From assembly GCA_022730075.1 (NCBI GenBank), contig DZBX01000008.1, positions 1-42,738 on the forward strand: a DNA stretch of 42,738 nt, given 5' to 3'. The notes beneath the pieces were generated by a model, which was not told where the DNA came from, made no database searches, and saw nothing but the letters and a program-made list of their open reading frames with translations. The DNA comes from Rhodanobacter sp. (GTDB lineage Bacteria > Pseudomonadota > Gammaproteobacteria > Xanthomonadales > Rhodanobacteraceae). Below are positions 18,478-27,201 of this stretch, piece after piece. The translations under genes and the position numbers were made by a program. Each line of letters starts with the position of its first letter. Position 1 is the stretch's first letter.

Positions 18478-19512
18478 TCAGTCCACGGCGCGGCGTGTCT
18501 TGTGGATCGCGGTGCCCGGATCACTTGCCCCGGCCGCCGCGGCCTCGGCGTCCTCCGCTGCTTCGTAGGCGCGCACGATGCGCGCCACCACCGGATGACG
18601 CACCACATCGCGAGCGCTGAAGAACGTGAAGCTGACGCCTTCGACATCGCGCAGCATCTCGACCACGTGGCGCAACCCGGAGCGCACGCTGCGCGGCAGG
18701 TCGACCTGGGTGACATCGCCGGTGACCACGGCCAGCGAGCCGAAACCGATGCGCGTGAGGAACATCTTCATCTGTTCGACCGTGGTGTTCTGCGCCTCGT
18801 CGAGAATCACGCAGGAGTCGTTGAGCGTGCGCCCGCGCATGTAGGCCAGCGGCGCGACCTCGATGACATTGCGCTCGATCAGCTTGGCCACTTTCTCGAA
18901 ACCCAGCATTTCGTATAGCGCGTCGTACAGCGGTCGCAGATACGGATCGACTTTCTGGCTCAGATCGCCGGGCAGGAAGCCGAGCTTTTCACCGGCCTCC
19001 ACCGCCGGGCGCGTGAGCACGATGCGCTGCACGCGGTTTTGCGCCATGGCTTCGACCGCGCTGGCCACGGCCAGGTAGGTCTTGCCGGTGCCCGCAGGGC
19101 CGATGCCGAAATTGATGTCGTGACGCGCGATGGCGTGCAGGTAGCGCGCCTGGCTGGGGCCACGTCCGCGAATCAGGCCGCGCCTGACCTTGATCGCCAC
19201 GTCCTGGGCCTGCTCGGCCAGCGCCTGCGCCGTTTCATCGAGATGGACATCCTGCAGGCGCAGGTTGATCTGGTGCTCATCCAGCGCGACGTCGCCGGTC
19301 TCGGCATACAGGCGCTTGATGAAGCGCTCGGCGGCGCTGGCCATTTCCGGCGGACCGAGCACGCGGAATGCGCTACCGCGTGCGGCGATTTCCACGCCCA
19401 GACGCAATTCGATCATGCGCAGGTGTGCATCGAGCGGCCCGGCCAGATTGGCCAGGCGCTCGGTGTCGTCGGGTTCGAGCTGAAAATCGCGGGCCATGGT
19501 GGATGCGGACAT
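18478..19512 (-). CDS. ybeZ: PhoH-like ATPase YbeZ
   Basis: A 344-residue PhoH-family protein. An N-terminal KH-like segment (to about 100) is followed by the PhoH ATPase: FGIGPAGTGKTYLAVA with Walker A at 138-145, PAVEAGEKLGFLPGDL, Walker B CVILDEAQNTT and VTGDVTQVDLP. YbeZ works with YbeY in rRNA maturation, probably as its ATPase or helicase partner. I chose the ATG at 19512; 19497 is an in-frame alternative. The gene is divergent from the ABC cassette, only 76 bases away, where E. coli instead has miaB directly upstream. Confidence 0.94.
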   Translation of the reverse strand: MSASTMARDFQLEPDDTERLANLAGPLDAHLRMIELRLGVEIAARGSAFRVLGPPEMASAAERFIKRLYAETGDVALDEHQINLRLQDVHLDETAQALAEQAQDVAIKVRRGLIRGRGPSQARYLHAIARHDINFGIGPAGTGKTYLAVASAVEAMAQNRVQRIVLTRPAVEAGEKLGFLPGDLSQKVDPYLRPLYDALYEMLGFEKVAKLIERNVIEVAPLAYMRGRTLNDSCVILDEAQNTTVEQMKMFLTRIGFGSLAVVTGDVTQVDLPRSVRSGLRHVVEMLRDVEGVSFTFFSARDVVRHPVVARIVRAYEAAEDAEAAAAGASDPGTAIHKTRRAVD

Positions 19513-19588
19513 GCGCGCAAGCATAGCGCGGGCCGGTGCCGGCACCGGGCCTATGCGGATTGCACGCGACGCGTGGCACCATCGCGCA

Positions 19589-20368
19589 ATGACTGCTCCG
19601 ATCACCGCGCGCACCGACACTGCGCCGCCCGCGCTGGATGTGCGCGATATCACCAAGGGCTACGCCGGCAAGGCCGCGGTGCGCGGCATCTCGCTGCGCG
19701 TTGAAGCCGGCGAGATCGTCGGACTGCTCGGCCCCAATGGTGCCGGCAAGACCACCACGATCAACATGATCCTCGGCCTGCTCGCGCCCGATTCGGGGCA
19801 GGTGCTGATCACCGGACTGGATCTGGCCCGGCAGCGCGCGGCGGCGCTGGCGATGGTCAACTTCCAGGCCAGCTACGCGCCGTTGCCGGGCAATTTGACG
19901 GTGCGCCAGAATCTGCTGTTCTTCGCACGGCTGTACGCGCTGGCGCAGCCGGCACGGCGCGTGGACGAGCTGCTCGAATCATTCAAGCTGACGGCGCTGG
20001 CGCGCACGCGCTGCGGCCTGTTGTCCAGCGGCGAGCAGGCGCGCGTTGCGCTGGCCAAGACCCTGCTCAATCGGCCACGCCTGCTGCTGCTGGACGAGCC
20101 GACGTCCTCGCTCGATCCAGCCACCGCCGACGACTTGCGCCGGATGATCCGCGATCTGGCCGCGCGCAACGGTTGCGCGGTGCTGTGGACGTCGCACAAC
20201 ATGCTCGAAGTCGAGCAGGTATGCGATCGCGTGTTGCTGCTGGCGCGCGGCCGCGTGTTGCTGCAGGGCGATCCGCGACGACTCGCCGCCGAACATGGCG
20301 ACGCCTCGCTCGAAGACCTGTTCATCCGCATCGCGCGCGAGCCGCTGGCCCATGGGGTTGACGCATGA
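19589..20368 (+). CDS. ABC-2 type exporter, ATP-binding protein
   Basis: A 259-residue ATPase of the ABC-2 (DRA/NodI-like) group. Walker A is GPNGAGKT at 48-55 and Walker B LLLLDEPTSSLDP, with the switch His in WTSHNMLEVEQV. The signature reads LSSGEQ instead of LSGGQ, an accepted but less common variant. There are no membrane segments; the partner permease follows with a four-base ATGA overlap. The substrate is unknown; related pairs export polysaccharides, drugs or lipo-oligosaccharides. The pair is on the plus strand between ybeZ and miaB, both on the minus strand, which suggests insertion into that group. Confidence 0.88.
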   Translation: MTAPITARTDTAPPALDVRDITKGYAGKAAVRGISLRVEAGEIVGLLGPNGAGKTTTINMILGLLAPDSGQVLITGLDLARQRAAALAMVNFQASYAPLPGNLTVRQNLLFFARLYALAQPARRVDELLESFKLTALARTRCGLLSSGEQARVALAKTLLNRPRLLLLDEPTSSLDPATADDLRRMIRDLAARNGCAVLWTSHNMLEVEQVCDRVLLLARGRVLLQGDPRRLAAEHGDASLEDLFIRIAREPLAHGVDA

Positions 20369-21168
20369 ACCTGCGCCGGGTCAGCGCCATCGTGCTGCGT
20401 CAGATCGACCTGATGCGCTCCAGTCCGACGCGCGTGGTGCCGCTGGTGGCGTGGGTGGCGATCGACATCGTGTTGTGGGGCTTCATCACCCGCTATCTGG
20501 GCTCGCTCAGCGCCCACGGCCCGGATTTCACCCTGACCCTGCTGGGCGCGGTGCTGCTGTGGGATTTCTTCGGCCGCATCATGCAGGGCGTGACCACGGC
20601 GTTTTTCGAGGATGTGTGGTCGCGCAGTTTTCTCAATCTGTTCGCCAGTCCGATCAGCGTCAGCGAGTACGTGGCCGGCCTGGTCGCCACCAGCGTCCTC
20701 ACCAGCTGCATCAGCCTGGCGGTGATGTTGCTGCTGGCGCGCTTCGCCTTCGGCCTGTCGCTGCTGGCATTCGGGTTGCCCGCCGCCGGATTCCTGGCGG
20801 TGCTGTTCCTGTTCGGCATCGCCCTGGGCATTTTCGCCAGCGCCGTGGTGCTGCGTCTGGGGCCAGCCTCGGAGTGGCTGGTGTGGCCGATTCCGGCGCT
20901 GCTGTCGCCGTTCGCGGCGGTGTTTTATCCGCTGCACGTGCTGCCGCAATGGATGCAATGGGTGGCGCACGCATTGCCGCCGGCGTATGTGTTCGAGGGG
21001 TTGCGCGCGTTGGCCGCGGGACGCGGCGTCGAGCCGGGCACGCTGCTGCTGGCGGCGGCACTGGCGTTGCTGCAGATCGCGCTGGCGCTGGGATTTTTCG
21101 TGCGCGTGTTTCGCGGCGCGCTACGCAGCGGACTGCTGGCGCGCTACAGCGCGGAAAGCGTGGCCTGA
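20365..21168 (+). CDS. ABC-2 type exporter, membrane permease
   Basis: A 267-residue ABC-2 permease. It has about six hydrophobic segments: near 25-45, 58-75, 100-130, 133-160, 165-190 (containing PIPALLSPFAAVFYPLHVLP, close to the family signature) and 228-250. The LPPAYVFEGLRAL stretch is characteristic of ABC-2 transporters. Start and coupling to the ATPase are shown by the ATGA overlap. Its last 25 bases overlap, on the opposite strand, the end of the GNAT fragment at 21144-21320. The substrate cannot be told from the sequence. Confidence 0.87.
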   Translation: MNLRRVSAIVLRQIDLMRSSPTRVVPLVAWVAIDIVLWGFITRYLGSLSAHGPDFTLTLLGAVLLWDFFGRIMQGVTTAFFEDVWSRSFLNLFASPISVSEYVAGLVATSVLTSCISLAVMLLLARFAFGLSLLAFGLPAAGFLAVLFLFGIALGIFASAVVLRLGPASEWLVWPIPALLSPFAAVFYPLHVLPQWMQWVAHALPPAYVFEGLRALAAGRGVEPGTLLLAAALALLQIALALGFFVRVFRGALRSGLLARYSAESVA

Positions 21169-21320
21169 TGCGCGTGGCCGCGCCCTGCCAGGCGGTGGCG
21201 CGGGCCGCTCTCGGGCGCATAGCTGTAGGTGTCGCCGCCGGCGATCACGCTGCGGAAGATGGGCCAGACCCGCACGAACTCATTCGCATCGATTTCGCGG
21301 ATGCGCAACGTCATGGTCAT
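21144..21320 (-). pseudogene. Truncated GNAT acetyltransferase fragment
   Basis: A 58-codon frame opening with ATG at 21320 that overlaps the miaB stop by four bases (ATGA). Its first 40 or so residues (LRIREIDANEFVRVWPIF, then AGGDTYSYAPE) look like the N-terminus of GNAT N-acetyltransferases, with the family's W-x-IF and AGDTY-Y-P segments. After that the sequence loses any resemblance and ends at TAG 21146, inside the antisense end of the ABC permease gene. The acetyl-CoA-binding part, expected roughly 60-120 residues further on, is missing. I read it as a miaB-linked acetyltransferase cut off when the ABC pair arrived. That it is GNAT is recognised by eye from a short segment. Confidence 0.6.
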
Positions 21321-22669
21321 GAGGCGCGGGCGATTCCCGTGTCGTCGGACTGCAGACGTCCGCGCAGCGAGTTGCTGAGTGCGGCGGTGATGGTCACGGC
21401 GACGAACTGGCCGCGCAGGCTGGCCGGGCTCGGAAAATTGACCGTGCGGTTGTTCTCGGTGCGGCCGCTCAGCTCCTGCGGATTCTTGCGGCTCGGGCCT
21501 TCGACCAGAACGCGCTGCACGCTGCCGACCATGGCCGCGCTGTAGCGCGCCGCGTTGGCGTTCAATAACGCCTGCAGGCGCGCCAGGCGTTCGTGCTTGA
21601 CCGCATCGGGCGTGTCGTCGGCGAGGTTGGCTGCGGGCGTGCCGGGGCGGCGCGAGTAGATGAAACTGAAACTCTGGTCGAAGTCGATGTCCTCGACCAG
21701 TTTGAGCGTTTGCGCGAATTCGGCTTCGGTTTCGCCGGGGAAACCGACGATGAGATCGGTGCTCAGGGTGATGTCCGGGCGCACCGCGCGCAGCTTGCGG
21801 ATCTTGTGCTTGAACTCCAGCGCGGTGTAGCCGCGCTTCATCGCGGCGAGGATGCGGTCGCTGCCGGACTGCACCGGCAGATGCAGGTAATCGGCCAGCT
21901 TGGGCACGTCACGGTAGGCCTCGATCAGGCTGTCGGAGAACTCCAGCGGATGCGAGGTGGTGAAGCGGATGCGGCCAATGCCGGGCAGCTCGGCGATGGT
22001 GCGGATCAGCAGCGCGAGGTCGGCGCTACCGCCCTCGTGCAGGGGGCCGCGATAGGCGTTGACGTTCTGCCCCAGCAGGTTGACCTCGCGCACGCCCTGT
22101 TCGGCGAGGCTGGCGACCTCGGCGATGACGTCGTCGAAGGGCCGGCTGATTTCCTCGCCGCGTGTGTACGGCACCACGCAGTAGCTGCAGTACTTGGAGC
22201 AGCCCTCCATCACCGAGACGAAGGCGCAGGGGCCTTCCGCGCGCGGCTCGGGCAGGCGGTCGAATTTCTCGATCTCGGGAAAGCTGATGTCGACCTGGGC
22301 GCGGCCACTGCGGCGGCGCGCAGCCAGCAGTTCGGGCAGGCGGTGCAGGGTCTGCGGGCCGAACACCACATCCACATACGGCGCGCGCGCCAGCAACGCG
22401 TCGCCCTCTTGGCTGGCGACGCAGCCGCCGACGCCGATCAGCAGGTCGGGGTGCTCCTGCTTGAGCTGTTTCCAGCGCCCGAGCTGGCTGAACACCTTCT
22501 CCTGCGCTTTTTCGCGGATCGAGCAGGTATTGATCAGGATCACATCGGCTGCGGTTTCATCGGTGGTCAACTCGAGGCCATCGCTGGCGCCGAGCACGGC
22601 GGCCATCTTCGCCGAGTCGTACTCGTTCATCTGGCAACCGTGGGTTTTGATGAACAGTTTGCGCGCCAT
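21317..22669 (-). CDS. miaB: tRNA-2-methylthio-N6-dimethylallyladenosine synthase MiaB
   Basis: A 450-residue radical-SAM methylthiotransferase that adds the 2-methylthio group to i6A37 of tRNAs. The N-terminal MTTase domain carries cluster cysteines C12 ([12 protein letters not shown]), one in [13 protein letters not shown] and one in [11 protein letters not shown]. The radical-SAM motif is CSKYCSYC at about 157-164 in [22 protein letters not shown]-terminal TRAM domain follows. All cysteines are present. In E. coli miaB directly precedes ybeZ; here that pairing is broken by the ABC cassette and a GNAT fragment. Confidence 0.97.
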   Translation of the reverse strand: MARKLFIKTHGCQMNEYDSAKMAAVLGASDGLELTTDETAADVILINTCSIREKAQEKVFSQLGRWKQLKQEHPDLLIGVGGCVASQEGDALLARAPYVDVVFGPQTLHRLPELLAARRRSGRAQVDISFPEIEKFDRLPEPRAEGPCAFVSVMEGCSKYCSYCVVPYTRGEEISRPFDDVIAEVASLAEQGVREVNLLGQNVNAYRGPLHEGGSADLALLIRTIAELPGIGRIRFTTSHPLEFSDSLIEAYRDVPKLADYLHLPVQSGSDRILAAMKRGYTALEFKHKIRKLRAVRPDITLSTDLIVGFPGETEAEFAQTLKLVEDIDFDQSFSFIYSRRPGTPAANLADDTPDAVKHERLARLQALLNANAARYSAAMVGSVQRVLVEGPSRKNPQELSGRTENNRTVNFPSPASLRGQFVAVTITAALSNSLRGRLQSDDTGIARAS

Positions 22670-22766
22670 GCTGCACCTCGAATCAGCCCGTCATGGTAGT
22701 CGTGCGGCACCAGTGTCGCCAGCCGCGCGCTTGGCAGTACGCGCGGGTGCGGGCAGACTGTGCGTC

Positions 22767-23696
22767 ATGGGGAAGTTCTTGCGCACGTGTTGGAGCTTGC
22801 TGCCGCTGCTGGCCCTGGGGCTTGCCGGCGTGTGCCCTGGCACCCAGGCGGCGACCCTGTGGCGATGTGTCGGCCAGCGCGGCGAGATCGTGTTCAGCTC
22901 CAGCCGCGCCGGTTATCGCGATTGCAAGGCGCTGCATGAGCAGAGCGTGCAGACCCTGTCGCCGCCATCACGTACTCTGACCCGGCCTGCGGCGCAGCGA
23001 CCCGCCGCGCGCGCGGGCATCGCGCCGGCGCAGCCGGTGGTGGCGACGCTGAGCCCGGCCCAGGTGACCACGTTGCCGCGCATGCGACGCAATGCGCGCG
23101 TGCTGCGTGGCACGGTGTACAAGGTCACCCTGGCCAGTGGCGCGGTGGAATACACCAACGTGCGCCCGGTCGGCATCCAGGCGCGGCGTGTGGACGCGCT
23201 GTTCACCTATCTTTCGGCTTGTTATGCCTGCAATCCGCACTCGCATATCGATTGGTACACGGTGCCGTTGCGCCTGCATGCCTATGCCAGCGAAATCGAT
23301 GCCGCGGCGTCGCGCTATCGCCTCGACCCCGCCCTGCTGCGCGCCGTGATCCACGCCGAAAGCGCATTCAATCCTTACGCGATTTCCGACAAGGGCGCGC
23401 AGGGGCTGATGCAGCTGATGCCTGGCACGGCCACCGAGATGGGTGTGCGCGATGTGTTCAATCCGGCGCAGAACATCCTCGGCGGCGCGCGTTATCTGGC
23501 CCGGCTGCTGCATGATTTCGGCGGCAACACGACCTTGGCCACGGCGGCCTACAACGCCGGCGCGGCGGCGGTGCGCAAGTACAACGACGCGGTGCCGCCG
23601 TACGACGAAACGCGGTTGTATGTGCGTCGCGTGCACATCCTCAAGGACCGTTACGACGCCGCCGAGCGCGGCGTGCCGCTGGCGCAGAATGGCTGA
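22767..23696 (+). CDS. Lytic transglycosylase, SLT domain
   Basis: A 309-residue exported lytic transglycosylase. The signal peptide ends near residue 28 (SLLPLLALGLAGVCPGTQA). Two short segments that resemble DUF4124 strands follow (LWRCVGQRGEIVFSS, and YKVTLASGAVEYTNVRP). The SLT domain covers about 172-300: E198 in HAESAFNPYAISDKGAQGLMQ is the catalytic acid, followed by MPGTATEMG and AYNAGAAAVRKY. It cleaves peptidoglycan with 1,6-anhydro-MurNAc formation. The start at 22767 gives the signal peptide. The gene is divergent from miaB and precedes the petABC operon by 216 bases. Confidence 0.9.
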   Translation: MGKFLRTCWSLLPLLALGLAGVCPGTQAATLWRCVGQRGEIVFSSSRAGYRDCKALHEQSVQTLSPPSRTLTRPAAQRPAARAGIAPAQPVVATLSPAQVTTLPRMRRNARVLRGTVYKVTLASGAVEYTNVRPVGIQARRVDALFTYLSACYACNPHSHIDWYTVPLRLHAYASEIDAAASRYRLDPALLRAVIHAESAFNPYAISDKGAQGLMQLMPGTATEMGVRDVFNPAQNILGGARYLARLLHDFGGNTTLATAAYNAGAAAVRKYNDAVPPYDETRLYVRRVHILKDRYDAAERGVPLAQNG

Positions 23697-23802
23697 GGCA
23701 GGTTGCCCGAAGCCGCCGGTCGTCCCGTTGCATCGAAATGACAGGCAGGATCCGCAATTCCGCTGATGCAGCGCATCCGTGGCGCTGGATAACGCCGCTC
23801 GA

Positions 23803-23821
23803 GCAGCGCCTCGGGCGCTGC
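23803..23821. other. Eight-base-pair hairpin after the transglycosylase gene
   Basis: GCAGCGCC at 23803-23810 pairs with GGCGCTGC at 23814-23821 around TCG. It lies in the 216-base gap between the transglycosylase gene and petA, 107 bases past the stop. No T-run follows on either strand, so termination is only a possibility. Nothing else was seen in this gap except the petA promoter candidate. Confidence 0.3.
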
Positions 23822-23868
23822 GGCGCAGCAAAACGCGTGCCGAAGCGCATTGTATGCAGATGAATGCT

Positions 23869-23896
23869 TTGGCTAAACTAACTGGGTTTTTAACAT
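23869..23896 (+). promoter_or_regulatory. Candidate promoter of the petABC operon
   Basis: TTGGCT at 23869-23874 and TAACAT at 23891-23896 are separated by 16 bases, each matching four of six consensus positions. The surrounding stretch is unusually AT-rich for this genome. Transcription would start about 10 bases before the petA ATG at 23913, leaving a very short leader in which no Shine-Dalgarno is evident. Confidence 0.4.
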
Positions 23897-23912
23897 CGGT
23901 TCATTTTCAGCC

Positions 23913-24551
23913 ATGGCCCATACAACCGAGTCCGCGATGCCCCACCCTGGCGAGAATCATGACGAGGTCGATCACGGGCGGCGGCGTTTCCTCACCGTGA
24001 CCACGGCCGTGGTCGGCGGCGCGGGGGTGGTCATCGCCGCGCTGCCCTTCATCAAGTCATGGGAGCCCAGCGCGCGCGCCCTGGCTGCAGGGGCGCCGGT
24101 CACCATCGACATAAGCAAGATCGAGTCGGGACAGATGGTGCGCTTCGCCTGGCGCAAGTTGCCGATCTTCGTGGTCAATCGCACCAAGGAGCAGTTGGCC
24201 GATCTGCCGGGTCTGGATCCGCGTCTGCGCGACCCCGAATGCAAGGAGACCAGCCAGCAGCCGTCCTACTGCCAGAACACCTGGCGCTCGATCAAACCGG
24301 AGTGGCTGGTGATGATCGGCATTTGCACGCACCTGGGCTGTGTGCCGGATTACTACGGCCAGATCAAACCCGAGCCGTTCGATCCGCACTGGAAAGGCGG
24401 CTTCTTCTGCCCCTGCCACAAATCGCGCTACGACGTCGCCGGGCGCGTGTTCGATGGCGTGCCGGCGCCTTTGAACATGGTGATCCCGCCGTATCACTAC
24501 ATCGACGACGTGCACGTGCGCATCGGCGTGAATCCCAAAGGAGCCGCGTGA
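23913..24551 (+). CDS. petA: Ubiquinol-cytochrome c reductase, Rieske iron-sulfur subunit
   Basis: A 212-residue Rieske protein of the bc1 complex, which takes electrons from ubiquinol and hands them to cytochrome c1. RRRFLTVTTAVVGGAG (from residue 23) is a twin-arginine signal anchor and the single membrane helix. The 2Fe-2S ligands are C138 and H140 of CTHLGC and C166 and H169 of CPCHKS, with disulphide cysteines C143 and C168. All six are present. It is first in petA-petB-petC; the stop overlaps the petB start (TGATG). Confidence 0.97.
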   Translation: MAHTTESAMPHPGENHDEVDHGRRRFLTVTTAVVGGAGVVIAALPFIKSWEPSARALAAGAPVTIDISKIESGQMVRFAWRKLPIFVVNRTKEQLADLPGLDPRLRDPECKETSQQPSYCQNTWRSIKPEWLVMIGICTHLGCVPDYYGQIKPEPFDPHWKGGFFCPCHKSRYDVAGRVFDGVPAPLNMVIPPYHYIDDVHVRIGVNPKGAA

Positions 24552-25807
24552 TGGCCGCCGCACCGGATGCCTGGAAGCCCAGGAACAGGACGCTGCGCTG
24601 GATCGAGGATCGCCTGCCAGTCTTCGGCTTCCTGCGCGAGCACACCGTCGAGTACTACGCGCCGAAGAATTTCAATTTCATGTATTTCTTCGGTTCGCTG
24701 GCGCTGCTGTTGCTGGTCAACCAGATCGTCACCGGCATTTTCCTGGCGATGAACTTCAACCCCACCTCGGCCGGGGCGTTCGCCTCGATCGAATACATCA
24801 TGCGCGATGTCGAGTGGGGCTGGCTGATCCGCTACATGCACGTCACCGGGGCCTCGCTGTTTTTCGTGGTGATCTATCTGCACATGTTCCGCGCGCTGAT
24901 GTACGGCTCGTACAAGCAGCCGCGCGAGCTGTTGTGGGTGATCGGCATGCTGATTTATCTGGCGCTGATGGCCGAGGCCTTCATGGGCTACGTGCTGCCC
25001 TGGGGGCAGATGTCGTTCTGGGGCGCCAAGGTGATCATTTCCTTGTTCGGCGCCGTGCCGGTGATCGGCAACCAGCTGGTGGAATGGATCATGGGCGATT
25101 TCCTGCCCTCCGGCGCCACCCTCAACCGCTTCTTCGCGCTGCACGTCATCGCGCTGCCGCTGGTGCTGCTGTTGCTGGTGGTGCTGCATCTGGGCGCGCT
25201 GCACACCTCGGGCTCGAACAACCCCGATGGCATCGAGATCAAGCAGCACAAGGGCGCCGATGGCAAACCGCTGGACGGCATCCCGTTCCACCCGTACTAC
25301 ACGGTGAAGGACCTGGTCGGCGTGGGATTTTTCCTGCTGCTGGCGGCGTTCATCATCTTCTATCAGCCGACCTTCTTCGGGCTGTTCCTGGAGCATGACA
25401 ACTACGTGCCGGCCAATTCGCTGGTGACCCCTGCGGCGATACACCCGGTGTGGTACTTCACGCCGTTCTACGCGATGTTGCGCTCGGTGCCCAGCAAGGG
25501 GATGGGTGTGCTGACGCTGCTCTCGGCGATCGTGGTGCTGTTCTTCCTGCCATGGATCGACCGCGGCAAGGTCAAGTCGATGCGCTACCGTGGCGCCAGC
25601 TACAAGATCGCGCTGGCGATATTCGCGCTGACTTTCATCTGGCTGGGCAAGATCGGCATTGGCGAAAGTACCTGGATCGGCGACACCTACATCGCGCGTG
25701 TCCTGACCGCCGTCTACTTTGGCTACTTCGTGTTCCTGTGGGCCTATACCTACTTCGGCTGGGAGCGGACCAAGCCGGTTCCCGAGCGGGTGACGATGCA
25801 TGAATAA
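24551..25807 (+). CDS. petB: Ubiquinol-cytochrome c reductase, cytochrome b subunit
   Basis: A 418-residue cytochrome b with the N- and C-terminal halves in one chain, as in bc1 complexes. Eight or so membrane helices are visible. The heme-ligating His pairs lie in the second and fourth helices (RYMHVTGASLFFVVIYLHMFR and, later, ALHVIALPLVLLLLVVLHLGALH). The quinol-site motif PEWY reads PVWY here (HPVWYFTPFYAML), a common variant. GYVLPWGQMSFWGA is the conserved Qo-site segment. Start by TGATG coupling to petA; the end overlaps petC by eight bases. Confidence 0.97.
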   Translation: MAAAPDAWKPRNRTLRWIEDRLPVFGFLREHTVEYYAPKNFNFMYFFGSLALLLLVNQIVTGIFLAMNFNPTSAGAFASIEYIMRDVEWGWLIRYMHVTGASLFFVVIYLHMFRALMYGSYKQPRELLWVIGMLIYLALMAEAFMGYVLPWGQMSFWGAKVIISLFGAVPVIGNQLVEWIMGDFLPSGATLNRFFALHVIALPLVLLLLVVLHLGALHTSGSNNPDGIEIKQHKGADGKPLDGIPFHPYYTVKDLVGVGFFLLLAAFIIFYQPTFFGLFLEHDNYVPANSLVTPAAIHPVWYFTPFYAMLRSVPSKGMGVLTLLSAIVVLFFLPWIDRGKVKSMRYRGASYKIALAIFALTFIWLGKIGIGESTWIGDTYIARVLTAVYFGYFVFLWAYTYFGWERTKPVPERVTMHE

Positions 25808-26540
25808 GCGCATGTTTTCGCGGTTGCTGCTGGCACTCGCTCTGGTCTCGGGTCCACTGCTGGCGCAGGAGGCCGCGCCGACCCTGTACGACGCGCACAT
25901 CAACGTGCATGACATGGCCTCGGTGCAGCGCGGCGCACGCATCTTTTTCAATTACTGTGCCGGCTGCCACTCGTTGCAGTACATGCGCTATGCGCGCATC
26001 AGCCATGACCTGGGCCTGAGCGAGCAGCAGGTCATGGACAATTTCGACTTCAACGGGGTCAAGTTCGGCGATCACGCCATCTCCAGCATGCCTGCCGCCG
26101 ATGCCGCGAAGTGGTTTGGCAAGGCGCCGCCGGATCTCTCGCTGGAAGTGCGTGCCAAGGGCGCGGACTGGGTCTACAGCTATCTGAAATCGTTCTATCT
26201 CGACCCCTCGCGCCCGGTCGGCTGGAACAACACCGTGTTCGCCAACGCCTCCATGCCCAATCCCTTGTGGGAATTGCAGGGCGTGCAGACCGCGGTCTAT
26301 GCGCCATCCAAGCCGGGTGAGGATGCCAGGGTCGAGAAGCTCGATCTCAGCCAGCCCGGCATGGAAACGCCCGCGCAGTTCGACCGCACCGCGCGCGATG
26401 TCACCACGTTTCTCACCTACGTGTCCGAGCCCAATGTCTTCGAGCGCGAGCGCGTCGGCCTTTGGGTGCTGCTTTATCTGGTGGCGTTCTCGTTGCTTGC
26501 CGTGTTCCTGAAACGCGAGTATTGGAAAGACATCCATTGA
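25800..26540 (+). CDS. petC: Ubiquinol-cytochrome c reductase, cytochrome c1 subunit
   Basis: A 246-residue cytochrome c1. The signal peptide is at residues 1-22 (cleavage near LLAQ). Heme c attaches at CAGCH, residues 53-57. The distal heme ligand is probably the Met in NASMPNPLWELQG, and the C-terminal helix (LWVLLYLVAFSLLAVFL) anchors it, followed by KREYWKDIH. It completes the three-subunit bc1 complex. sspA and sspB follow on the same strand, the order commonly found in Proteobacteria. Confidence 0.96.
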   Translation: MNKRMFSRLLLALALVSGPLLAQEAAPTLYDAHINVHDMASVQRGARIFFNYCAGCHSLQYMRYARISHDLGLSEQQVMDNFDFNGVKFGDHAISSMPAADAAKWFGKAPPDLSLEVRAKGADWVYSYLKSFYLDPSRPVGWNNTVFANASMPNPLWELQGVQTAVYAPSKPGEDARVEKLDLSQPGMETPAQFDRTARDVTTFLTYVSEPNVFERERVGLWVLLYLVAFSLLAVFLKREYWKDIH

Positions 26541-26577
26541 CTGTCGCGGCACCAACGTGACGCTGAGAGGGGGCCCC

Positions 26578-27201
26578 ATGGCGCAGAATCCGCGCTTGCG
26601 CAACGTGTTGACGCTGTACACGCTGTCCGACGATATCCAGTGTCATCGTGTGCGTCTGGTGCTCGCGGCCAAGGGAGTCGCCTACGAGCGCGAGCTGGTT
26701 GACCCCGGCAAACCGCCCGCGGAATTGGGCGAGTTGAATCCCTATGCCAGCGCGCCGACGCTGATCGACCGCGATCTGACGCTGTACGAGACATCGGTGA
26801 TCTGCGAGTACATCGACGAGCGCTTTCCGCATCCGCCGCTGATGCCGATCGATCCACAGTCGCGTGCGCGTCTGCGTCTGGTGCAGAGCCGTGTCGAACG
26901 CGAATGGCTGCCGATGGTGGCGGCGATCCATGATGGCGGGCGCCATGGCGAGGTCGCGCGGCGCCAGTTGCGCGAATCGCTGCTGGGCTCGGTGCCGCTG
27001 TTCAAGTTGGCCAAGTTCCTGCTCAATCCGGAAATCAGCCTGGCCGATTGCCTGGTGGCTCCGTTGATCTGGCGCTTGCCAGCGCTGGGCATCGACCTGC
27101 CGCGCAGTGCCGCGCCGATCATCGACTACGGCGAGCGCCTGTTCGCCAGCCAGGGTTTCGCGCGCAGTCTCACCGCCGACGAAAAGGCGCTGCGGCAGTG
27201 A
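26578..27201 (+). CDS. sspA: Stringent starvation protein A
   Basis: A 207-residue GST-fold protein. In E. coli SspA binds RNA polymerase and supports late phage gene expression and acid/starvation tolerance. The N-terminal thioredoxin-like domain begins VLTLYTLSDDIQCHRVRLVLAAKG, and LYETSVICEYIDERFPHPPLMP is the conserved family stretch. It lacks a GST catalytic motif, as expected. The ATG at 26578 follows a GAGAGGGG ribosome-binding stretch; an upstream in-frame ATG at 26557 would add seven residues. The stop overlaps the sspB start by four bases. Confidence 0.95.
   Translation: MAQNPRLRNVLTLYTLSDDIQCHRVRLVLAAKGVAYERELVDPGKPPAELGELNPYASAPTLIDRDLTLYETSVICEYIDERFPHPPLMPIDPQSRARLRLVQSRVEREWLPMVAAIHDGGRHGEVARRQLRESLLGSVPLFKLAKFLLNPEISLADCLVAPLIWRLPALGIDLPRSAAPIIDYGERLFASQGFARSLTADEKALRQ

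Noticed and set aside
24497-25951. 484-codon open frame on the minus strand, antisense to cytochrome b
   Set aside because: It mirrors petB, is rich in Gln/His/Arg, and has no recognisable domain; petB has all heme ligands.
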